Positions 39,206 to 50,500 of a stretch of DNA of 64,000 bases are shown piece after piece. How positions within the stretch are numbered: the stretch's first letter is position 1; each line of letters starts with the position of its first letter. Origin of the DNA: Oenanthe sinensis (taxonomy: Eukaryota > Streptophyta > Magnoliopsida > Apiales > Apiaceae); assembly GCA_028671895.1 (NCBI GenBank), contig CM053810.1:64109501-64173500 (forward strand), in the 5' to 3' direction. The notes under the pieces are model-generated. The model was given only the letters and a program-made list of their open reading frames with translations, had not been told where the DNA came from and searched no databases. Both the position numbers and the translations under genes were made by a program.

Positions 39206-41473
39206 TTAGATCATTTTCAAGGTGAGTAGTTAAATTGGTTAATTAAAATAATATAAAATAATGGTTAGGTAAAATTTGATGAACCTGTAAGATGTTGTAC
39301 TCCAATGATATTAGCTATAATGTTTAGTTATATTTTAAAAACTGTATTGTATTATTATTTTCAAATTCTAATGGACATATTCTAACGGCTATATTCCAAC
39401 GGTCATATTTCAACGGCTATATTCCAACGGTCATATGGTTATAAATAATAAAATTCAGAACTGAACTAAACACAAATTGCAGACAGATTCAAATTCATTC
39501 ACACTTCTAGAATACTCATTTATAATAGAAAATACCACACGAATGATTCTTGATATTATGCAAGCGGAAGAAGAAGAGCATGGGGTAAGAATGAGAATGA
39601 GTGCTGCTTACCTTCATCATCAACGACAAAGAGGGAATTCTAAATCACATCACGGTGGTTCTACAATGAATCATCATGTAATTAATCGGAATAGAGAAGA
39701 AGGTCATGCTAGATTGTTTCGTGATTATTTTTCTAATACACCTACGTACACAGATACATAGTTTCGTCGAAGAAGTCGGATGCATAGATTATTGTTTTTA
39801 AGAATTGAAAGAAGCAATTGCAGCTCACGACAATTATTTTACTCAGCGAACTGATGTAGTGGGAATGCGTGGACTATCATCACTCTAGAAAGTGAACATT
39901 ACACTTAGGATGCTTGCATACGGAACGACAGTCGATATTATTGATGATTACGTTTGAATTGGTGAAAGCGCGACAATAGAGAGTCTAAGAAGATTTGTAA
40001 AAGCAATCATTGAAGTCTTCAGAGCTGAATATTTAAGATAACCAAATGATGATGATGTAGCTAGATTGTAAGCAACGAGGCTTTCCTAGAATGTTGGGTA
40101 GTATTGACTGTATGCATTGGAAGTAGAAGAATTGTCCAACATGTTGGCAAGGTATGTATACAGGTCATGTTCATGAACCAACTATTATATTAGAAGCAAT
40201 AGCTTCAAAAGACTTGTGGATTTGACACTATTTTTTTTGGGTTACCGAGATCGTTAAATGATATTAATGTATTAGATCGATCTCATCTATTTGAAGAACT
40301 GTCAGAAGGTTGTGGACCTGAAGCGAGTTATACCATCAACGGATATAAATATAACATGGGATATTATCTTGCTGATGGTGTATATCATTCTTGGCCCACT
40401 TTTGTCAAAACTATTTCAAAACCTCAAGGTAACAAAAAAAAGTATTTTGTAATTGCACAAGAATCTATTAGAAAAGATGTCGAGAAATCATTTAAAGTAT
40501 TGCAATCTCGGTTTGCTATGGTTTGCGGACCATCACGGTTTTGGGATGTGGGCACAATGAAATATATTAAGACAGCCTGCATAATATTACTGTTATTACA
40601 TAACATGATCATTGAAGATGAAATGAAATTACATACGGACGAAGAACACTTTGATACAAATGTTGAACCAACTGTTACTCGTATACCACGTCATCCAAGT
40701 ACCTTTAGGGAATTTATACAAGCGCACCAGCAGATTCGAGACAAACAAATTTATGTTCAATTGTAAAATGATCTTGTGAAGCATCTTTGGCAGATTCATG
40801 GTGGTGACATGAATTAAATATTTGTTGTTTTTTATATGTAATTTCCATTTGTGTTCATTGTGTAATTTGATTTAGAATAATAAACATCACTACTTAATAA
40901 AATAAGCAAATTAAGGTCTAATACGATCATACATTAAAAGTCAAGTACATAAAAGAAATTATTATATATAATTTAATTAAAAGTAAATTTTTAATAAAAT
41001 AACAAAATTTAAATGTAAAAATTATAATTAAAAAAAATATAACAAACAATTTAAATTAAAAATCTAGTAATGATATAAAAAAACTATCTGGCAAAAGATA
41101 TAATATGATAGTATAAATTTAAATAATAAAAAATAGAAAAAAAACAGACGAAGACAAAAGATCAAATATGTACATAAAGACCATGTATATATCAATATTA
41201 AAAGAATAGATGGCTCTTAGTATTATTTATGCAATCTGCTCCAGACTCTTCAAGGAGAGAAAGAAGCGAGAGAAATAATTCTAGCAGGAGATGAGTTGGA
41301 TTGAATTTAGAGGATGAGCTGGAGATCAATAAATTTGGAAGACAAGAAGATAATAGGTATAATTTTAGCTACTGAGAGTCCAGCATTGAAATGCCATTTT
41401 TTTACAAGATAGCTATATAACCTGTCATGTAGATTATATACCTAAGAACTCCTACCTGTTGGAGTTGCTCTTA
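39206..41473 (+). mobile_element. PIF/Harbinger-like transposon, inactive
   Basis: Probable element 39209-41470 with TTA on each side (39206-39208 and 41471-41473). The right end CCTGTTGGAGTTGCTC is a typical plant Harbinger terminus (complement GAGCAACTCCAACAGG); the left end GATCATTTTCAAGG is only a partial match. Near 39365-39435, ACGGCTATATTCCA-like units repeat, as in leaders of related elements. It carries the transposase relic at 39477-40766. The right border is firmer than the left. Confidence 0.6.
39477..40766 (+). pseudogene. PIF/Harbinger transposase relic
   Basis: The 3' part is an open 136-aa frame (40356-40766) with MGYYLADGVYHSWPTFVKTI, RKDVEKSFKVLQSRFA and a HNMIIEDE end, typical of plant Harbinger nucleases (DDE_Tnp_4/Plant_tran type). 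Just upstream in another frame are FGLPRSLNDINVLDRSHLFE and GYKYN. The start region (39477-39761) has MILDIMQAEEEE and a basic stretch. The middle (39762-40355) has several stops and frame changes. It is dead, and the open 3' frame is not a host gene. Confidence 0.85.
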
Positions 41474-42846
41474 ACATATTATTTTTATAAATATCTTGTA
41501 AATTTATGATAAGTAATTAATGTGTGTATGAGTTGCTGCAAGTTCTAATTGATGAATAAAACTCATTTTAAGTGTGTCTAATATTGCTTCAAAGGTCCTG
41601 CATGTGTACTCCAATTTAAACATAGCAGTAGCCAACTGACAATAGAGATGTAACACATTTGGTTCTAGAACATCTCCAAACTCAAAATTTAAACCCTCTA
41701 AAAGGTGTTGCAGATACTATAAAACTCTCTGATGTAGTGAGAATTTCACCTACCGGTATTAATAATAATGCAAAATGTACTCCAATTAAAGTAAACCGTC
41801 CGACTAAAACAGGTTGTTAGCCATTTGGTTGACAAGAACAAAAACAAGATTTTCTCTTCTTCAGATAAAGAATTACAAGCAAGATCATCGAAATCAGCAT
41901 ATACATTACCGAAAATTCTCAAACACTCGTTGTCGTTTAAATTATTTAAACCACCTTTTCATGTTTCTTCTTCTTCTCGCAGCTACCAAATGAGTTATTC
42001 ATTCTCATACTAAAAATGTTTCTCTGCCCCAATTCATTTTAGAACCTAAAAATTTATTTTTTCTTGTTTTTACTGTTTTAAGTTCCCGTCCCTCCGTCCC
42101 TACGAACTATGTATAATTACAATAAAATTAAATAATACACACTATAAAAGAGAATTTGAAAATTATATCTTTGCTCTTTTATTTGATTTTTCCTGGTTGA
42201 AATTTTAGTTGTTGAACTAAACTAAATATTTTTTAGTTGTTACTGTTACTCTTGTCTTGTTTTCTTATTGTACAGTTGTCCAATACAGATATCTCATTTA
42301 TAAATTTCACAACAAATAATTCTCGTTAAGATAAATATACTCTTGTTAGCCCTCAGAATTTGAAAGCTAAAGGATTTTCCCAAAGTAGGTGTCAATAATA
42401 ATTTAGTTTAATACTTATTGTAATATAATTTATTTGAAATGGTTTTTTTTCAAATTAATTTAAATGCTTAAGTAGCTTTTCTAGATTTTAATTTCTAAGA
42501 AAAAATTTGTTGAAATTATTTATTTTAATATTTTTGAAATTACATTTATAATTCTTAAAGTTTTAGTATATATAAAATTTAAAATAATTGTCGTATGTAC
42601 ATGAACATGCTCAATATATATACTTGTTAATGTAACTCTCAGAATTTGTTATAAATTTCAAATTGTAAAAACAATTATTTAAAATATTCTTTTTAATGTT
42701 TTTAATTATATTTATCCTTATTAAAATCAAAGTATTTATAAAACTTTGAAATTGGTATTACGAGGTTTAAGCCCATGTAGGGTTGTGATAATTATTTTTT
42801 GTCATTTTTATATCTATATTCATATAATTTTATTGCTAATTTGATT
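41474..42846. other. intergenic DNA, no gene supported
   Basis: It contains a 62-aa frame (41825-42013), Ser/Lys-rich and preceded by a stop-riddled stretch, that matches nothing I recognise. The rest is AT-rich. Confidence 0.45.
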
Positions 42847-43885
42847 ATATATCGTAGGGCTGTAATTCGAGTCGGGTTTTTTTGAGCTCGACTCGATTAA
42901 CCCGGCTCGACTCGGCTCGAACTCGTTATCGAGCTCGAGCTCGAACAGATTTCTGGGCTCGATTAAAGACTCGAGTCAGAGTCGAGTATTTTTAGGCTCG
43001 ACTCGGGCTCGACTCGATAAGGCTCGAACTCGAACTCGACTCGGCTCGAGCTCGATTAATTTTTTTTATATAGTTCTATACTTCTATTAATTTTATACCT
43101 TTTTTAAAGATTAAAATTTAATTTTGAAATTTGAGACTAGATCTTATTTTTAAAATAAAAAATAAGTTACTTATTTTTAAAAAAAATTAATATACACTAA
43201 GAGTCCAGTTTAAAGTCATTTTTTATTTTGAGTTAAAAAATGTCTGTTTGTGTAATAAATCATAAAATGACTTAAAATTGAAAAAATTATGCAAGTTATA
43301 AGTAACATATAAGTATAGTCAAGGCACCTAAATATCTAATGTAATTTCATATTATTATTTCACATTTAATGTTCAAATTAACCAAATTGACTAATAATTA
43401 ACAATTTTTTTTACAATTTTGAAAATTAAAATTTTAAAGTAAATTATATATACTTTTTATTAATATATTAGTATAACTTTTTAATTTTGTCTAATTATAT
43501 AATATTCGGTTAAAATTTAGTCAATTTTACAATAAAAATCAAATAATCCACTTAACTTGGATAAATCTATTTTTTCCAAAAAAAAAGAAAGAAGAAACCT
43601 CGATAGGCTCGATTAAAGCTCGAGAGCTCGAAAACTCGTTAAAAGTCCGTTAAGCTCGAAAACTCGTTAAAAGCTCGTTAAACTCAAAAACTCGTAAAAA
43701 AGCTCGTTAAGCTCGAAAACTCGCGAGCAGCTCAAACTCGACTCGAATACTACCCGAGTCAAGCTCGAACACATGTTTTAGGCTCGAATAATTTTCGGCT
43801 CGACTCGACAAAAAAATGCTCGAGCTCGACAAAAAAAAGCTCGAACTCGGCTCGACTCGGCTCAAATTACAGTCCTATTATATCG
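42847..43885. mobile_element. hAT-like element with GAGCTCGA-rich ends
   Basis: Element 42855-43877 starts TAGGGCTGTAATTCGAGTCG and ends CAAATTACAGTCCTA, a clear inverted repeat. Both ends are packed for about 200-300 bases with CTCGACTCG, GAGCTCGA and similar units; the middle is AT-rich and non-coding. Flanks are ATATATCG (42847-42854) and TTATATCG (43878-43885), a near-perfect 8-bp duplication. The superfamily is inferred from the 8-bp duplication. Confidence 0.75.
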
Positions 43886-44530
43886 TCAACTTTTTAAATT
43901 TATTAAGTTTCGGTGATTATTGTTTGTTATAAAAAAGTTTCGTGAAAAATGAATTATTAAACTAAAATAATGTATGTTTAAAAAGTTTAGTACTCAGACT
44001 TTTCCTCTTATATACGGTCATAATAGATTGGACAATAGTGAAAAAGAAAATAATTTAAATAAAAAATGCAATTAGATGAGATTAAAAAGATGTATTATAT
44101 GCATATAAATGTTAATTACAAAACAATAATGTATATTAATAAACATGAAATATGATATGAAATAATTAAGGAGACAAATGTTAATTGCAAAATAATGAAT
44201 ATACATTACAAATATGTTATATTAATATGTAATTATTAGGTAGGGGTAAAATGGTCATTTCATATAAATAAATTATAATATATACTTATTAGATAGAGTT
44301 AAATTGTCATTTCACGCTATTAAATTTACTTAGGTTGCCCTATTATATATAAAAATATATAATAGATTATAATGTTGACAGATGATTACAAGTTAAAAAA
44401 CACAGAAGAAAGTTTCAATTTTTTTAACATAGATGTGTCCTAGATTTCCTTGTTTTGGTAGGGAAGGACCAAGTACCCCATCAGCTGTCACTAAGAGAAC
44501 TCTACTTGGCCTTACCCTCAAATTTAAATT
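43886..44530. other. 3' flank of the RRM gene
   Basis: AT-rich. The part near 44400-44530 probably includes the 3' untranslated region of the minus-strand RRM gene. No other gene. Confidence 0.45.
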
Positions 44531-47500
44531 CTAGTAAGGCCTATACCTCGAATCAGCTCGTGATGATCTCCCCCCGTAACCACCTGGCCTTCCCCCACCG
44601 ATTCCGTAACCACCCGGCCTTCCCTCACCGATTCCGTAACCACCCGGCCTTCCCCCACCGATTCCGTAACCACCTGGCCTTCCCCCACCGATTCCATAAG
44701 GACCATAACCACCTGGTCTTCCCTCGCCCATTCCATAACCACCCCACTGCAAAGAAAGAAAGAAAATTAATGATTAGTGATTCAGTATGCATTATAGTCT
44801 TACAAGTATCTGCTATAGCAAACAAGGCTAGATAGCATCAGTTAAGGGTTGCATTTCCAAAATTAACTGCACCTCCTGTTAGAAAGAGAAGGAATGGAGG
44901 GGTTTGGGGGGAGGTTGACGGTAATATTTTTTGAGAGAACAAAATATGAAAAAAACATCATCGCACTCACATCATTAAAATCCAGGCTTCCATACATCCT
45001 ACCATAGTTCCGTGTTGGACCAACATAATCTGCAAATGGTTCAGGTTCATCCATCATGTAATTTCCACTGCGACCGGCATCATCAACAGGTGTAGCTGAA
45101 TCAATTGCAACCTGTGGTGCAATCCATATATTTATATGAAAAATCACGATCTCAGATACTTCTCTGGCTCTGTTTTAGTAGATGAATTTCGACTTCTATC
45201 AAATCAGAAGAATTTTACTTGTGCAAAATTAATGTTGTGTTCTCGAGTTAAGATTCTGAGACAAAATAAGATGTGATGGTGTCATGTCAACCTTATCTAA
45301 AGAACAAGTGCTTGTGAGTTGTGTCATTAGTTTACTAGAAACATGTGCGTATCAACGTATATAAAAAATATTTGGTCTAAAGTGTGCGGTGCGATAAGTA
45401 GATATTTAACATCCTACAACAGAATTTACATATCACTCAATATGTTAGGTACAAGAATTAATTTCAAGGACAACGTCCTCAATTGTTAACCATCATAACT
45501 AGTCTATAGATAAGACAACTAAACAGTCAAAACACTTCACTCAGTACCTGCTGTCCACAGATCTCATGCGACCTTCGAGACACTTGATCAGCAACCCCCT
45601 CATCAGCAAAGGTCACAAAACCAAAACCCCTGTGACCAGTTCTCTTTGGATCCTAGATCATGTATGAAACAGAAATTAGATGAGTCATCAAAAAACCATA
45701 ACATCATTGTTGTAGGCGTATGCGGAAGAAGTCATTTTCCATTTTGTAGAGCACATATACCTTTGGAATATAAACATCTATAATACGGCCAAATTCACCG
45801 AAATGCTGGCGAAGATCTTCAACACTTGCCTCTTGAGGAAGCCGGCCGACAAATATCTTTTTGCTTATTCCACGACCAAATTGTCCCCCTAAACCAATAT
45901 GTTGCATAAAACTGTGCACTTAACGATATAGATAGAAGCTGTTATGATTAATAGGTGAACTTACTTCCATACATAGCACCAGAATAATCATATCTAGGTG
46001 GTGCACCTAGATCTGCATATCTAGTTGCTGCATTGATATAGGAATCATAGGCACCATAACCACTTGGTTGGCGCTCCAATGACATTCGACTAACTGGTCG
46101 AAAGTCTTCCTCCTGAGAAGTAATCAAATCTTACTTGAGTGATGCAAGTAATATTTACAGAACAAATTACAATGTAATAATGTATAATTAAAATTTTCAC
46201 CAAAACAACAATACATATATTTTTAAAGAATTTTAAGAGACATTTAAACCCAATTAAATGGTAGGTATTACTTACTTACAACAATAACAATAATAATTCA
46301 ATCAAAAGTTAGGAATGTAATCACAATATCATGCTTACTAGAGAAGGGATATACCTGGCACTAAGATTATGGCTAAAAGTAATGAAATTAAGATAATTAA
46401 CCTATAATTCAATCCCAATTAATGAGGAATTTCTGGTAGGTGGGTATTTATAGTGAGGTAAAAGCCAATGATATTCTGTATCAGCCACTAATACTCATCT
46501 TTAAACAATAGAATTCCCAACCAAATATGGAGAACCCCGAAGCCATCGGGGAACAGAGGATACGAAGACGTAGATGATTATTACCAACAGAGGATCAAAT
46601 GTCTTTGGCATCTCAGATGCTCTATTTGGGTGGTAATTATATCATGTGCGTTATCATGTGTTGAAGGCTGCAAGTCACAACTTAATACCATCGCCCTTTA
46701 GGTCAGGTTTCTTTCTACCCATTAGTCTAAATATATACTCCTGTATTTCATTTGCTTTGCTTTGGTCATGTGATCAGTTAGGCAATTTGTAACATGACAA
46801 CTTGTTGAGAGCGGAAAATGATGCACAAGCTAGCTATACGAAGAATCATGTAATCTCATATAAGCAAATGCAATTTTCCCACCTACTGGTCTATAGAGCA
46901 ATATATGTTGCTTGCAATATGCAGGTTCCTTACTTGGATTCCATCTTTGTGTCCTCGAAAAATACATACATACTCGTTATAATAAAATTATAATGTCAGA
47001 TTGATGTCTTTAGTATAGGCTATAATAATTATTTTATTTAATTTTAACCTTTGAGATAGTTGCAACTTAAGAAATTGATACGGGAGCAGAAACTGGGTCT
47101 GGGCCAATTATATAAGTAATGAAATTGTAGTATGGATTATTTATCTTATTTAATTGTGAGAGCTACAATGAAGTCACTCCATGACTGTGGAAGAACATAT
47201 AGCCTGTGTGTTTAAGAGAAAACGTTGTTCCTGGGAAGTTGACTATACATAAATCCATCAAACACTTGGTAGTACTATGATATGAAGATAAATGGTTGGG
47301 TAAAGTCTATTAAAGTGTCTAACCAAAGGGAGTCCCTTTGGTTAGTGTCTAACCAAAGGGAGTCCCTTTGGTTAGATTACACAAATTTTAATATGTTTAT
47401 AACAAAATTGTTTAAGTAAAAAACCATTTTAAACATTAAAATATATCATTGAGCCTTATTAGTTTTTTTTGTTCTGTTGCTTTAGGTGCCCTATCAATTT

Positions 47501-50500
47501 GTTGGATAGGAAGTTTAGGTGACACAAGTATGAGGATGACATGGGCTTGGTCAAGTGTTCCAGAGGAGAAGGAAATATATTTGACGGAAATACGGGAATA
47601 GGATTGAGTTGGGTCAAGCAAGCCAAATATCGATATTTTATCTAAGTCTCAAGTTTTTCGCTATGTATCTTATATATGGGTATTCTCTTTTCAGATATTG
47701 AGATTTATTGTCTAAATTTCCGGGGATATCTTTGCATGACCTTCGGTTACATGATAAACTTTTTGGATGAAAGAAACCCCAGCCATTGTGAACATTGTAT
47801 TTCGATACAATTCATTAATGAAAAAGTTACTTTTGTCCAAAAAAAAAGAAATATATATATATATATAGCCTCTGGTACAAACAAAAGATAGTAATGCTCC
47901 ATAACTATGGAGAATGATACTGTGACTTGCCTTGGGAGTTGCTCGGTCCACAACTACAGCAGAACCTCCTAATTCATGACTCTCAGCTATCAGATCATCC
48001 ACTGATTCTGTGAAAAAGTTATAAGTTGGTATATAAAAGTTTCTTTCAAGAACAATGTAAGATGCCAAAATTTCAGATAACCAAAAACACTGCAAGAAAC
48101 GGTTAACACAGATATATATCCACATGGTTATATCTTATATGTACCATGTCCTACTTCTGTTCAAACTGACAAAACTCTGACTCCAAATTTTCTCCATTCC
48201 TATTTATACGTCCTTGTGGACAAACTTCCGTTCAAACTGACAAAACTCTACTCCAAATTTATAATTATTGATTTACAATTTCAAAATTTGAAAACTCATA
48301 TGATAGTATATGAAATATAGCTTCATATTTAAAAAATTTCTAACTATTGTACAGAACTTGAATATTACAGATTATTTCGTCAACTCAGGCAAGAACTCAA
48401 CCTCATATGTTCAAAGCTAAGAACAGCTGAAAAAGTGATTACTGCTCCAGCGGGATACTATTTCCTCTGACTTGTACATACAGCGGCAATTAAAGACAAT
48501 ATTGACGTCTTACTACTATTAATATTAATATTATCACGATAGCAGAACTCCATGCATTACATCATACAAAATGTAAATGGACTATTCTTCCCACTTGGTT
48601 GACTAAATTCATACACAGGATTCAAAGATGACAGTTTTGTATCCTTACTACTGATAGTATTATTAGATAGCATACCTTCTTGTCTTGCAAGTTGCAACAT
48701 ACAAGCTAAAAGATGGACAATAATAACCGTCTGTTCGATATTTCTACTGGGCTGAAGACTAAGGGGACTTCTATTCTTTAGCTATTGTCGTTTTTGTGAT
48801 AAAAATGTATATTATGAGACTTGTGCGCAGGACACTAAAAAAACTCAGCATAAAAAGTAGACGTGTCACCAGTAAATTGAAAATTAATTTAGTTACCTGG
48901 GTTTGAGAAAGTGATAAACCCAATTCCTCGGTGCCCTTTGGATCTAGGATCCTGCAAAAAAATTAATGCTATAATTGAATATCACACATAGGGAAAACAG
49001 AATTTTAAAAGTAAATATGTCCACAAAATTAATTAGAAAAATATATATGCATGAAATTAGTTTTATCTATCAAAGCAGAGTGGAACCTTTGGCATATATA
49101 GATCCGTAATCTCGCCATATTTTTCGAAGTAGCTGCAAAATCAAAGAGAAAACCATAAATGTTCTGCAAGCTCCATGGTAGGCGCCAAGTAATATTATAA
49201 ATACAAAATTTTGAAAATTTTTGGATACTAAAATTGCAGGTAGTAATTACCTCCTAAATTCGGCTTCAGTAACAGATGGGAGGACCCGAGCTACAAATAT
49301 CCTACTGACTTTCTTGGATGGTACTCTCATCACCTCCTGTAGATGTAAGTCATACACATTAGGCTCGAATTTAAGTACATCTAAAGCAACATAACTATAA
49401 ATTCCCTGTAGATCCAGATAGGTGACGCAAGAAAGAAGTTAAAGAGGTCATATGTTAAATATTAAAAAGTACATTTAACTAATTAAAGAGCACTGAGAAC
49501 AACCTTCGGAGTAGCAACTTTAACTTCCAAGATTCTATTGCCTAATAAGTGCTCACTAGACAATGCAATCTGCATGAACAAACATGAAACAACAAAAATG
49601 AACTAGGATACACAATAGCAAGTAAAGACTTGAAGCGATAATAAATAACAACAAAAAATATTAAAAGAATGGAAATGTAAGTAGATAGTAATATACAAAA
49701 TGATAAGTTATAAGAAACTGAGAAACTCACCTTTGCATCATCTACACTTGTAAATGTTACATATCCAAAACCACGAGACCGACCAGTAGACCGATCCTAA
49801 ATAATAAACACATGTAAGCACTGGAAGAACTTACTAGTATAATTTTTCTATATAAGAGACAACCAATGCACATGTATATAGTCACAGAGAGATCAAGGGA
49901 GATATGCTTTTCCAGATATACCAGACTACCACCAGTACTTGGTACACAAACAAAACATTTCACACGTAGATAGCATTTCCAAAAAAAGATGAGATCAGTG
50001 TTATCAAACGCGTGCATACGCGCGCATATGCGAGATGCGCAAATATGCGCAGCTGATGCGCATCGTATAGTATATGCGATGCGAGTTCAATCATGCGCGC
50101 GCTTCTCTGCGCATGTAGGGGATTAAGCGAGATGCGAAAAGTGCAAAAAGCGCGCTTTTATATTAACAGTTGACTAGGCCATTGACTAGCTTGATTGGGT
50201 CATTGACTAAGCTATTTAGAGGCCGTTTGGGATTACTTAAAATAAGTTACTTTTGACTTAATGGAGGTGTTTTTAACTTAATGGAGAAAGTAAAGTTTTT
50301 TACTTTAAGTTGAATGAATGTGTTTGGGTAATGGAACTTAAAGTTAAATGGGGGGTTTAATAATTTTGACTTTAAGTGAAATTTGACTTTAAAAAATTTT
50401 AAATTCATATTATTTATACTTTACAAGAGTCATGGAAGCAAAAAAAAAAAAAAAAAATCGAAAAGTCAAAAAGTCAAAAAGTCATAAGCAAAAGTACCTT

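Noticed and set aside
40356..40766. 136-aa open frame as a host gene
   Set aside because: It is the C-terminal part of a Harbinger transposase preceded by a stop-filled relic of the same gene.
41825..42013. 62-aa Ser/Lys-rich frame
   Set aside because: No domain, no upstream promoter-like sequence, and stops in adjoining sequence; it may be chance or a very old fragment.
44581..44700. Regular 30-bp repeats resembling a CRISPR array
   Set aside because: There are no unique spacers, the genome is a plant, and the repeats are in frame in the last exon of an RNA-binding gene.
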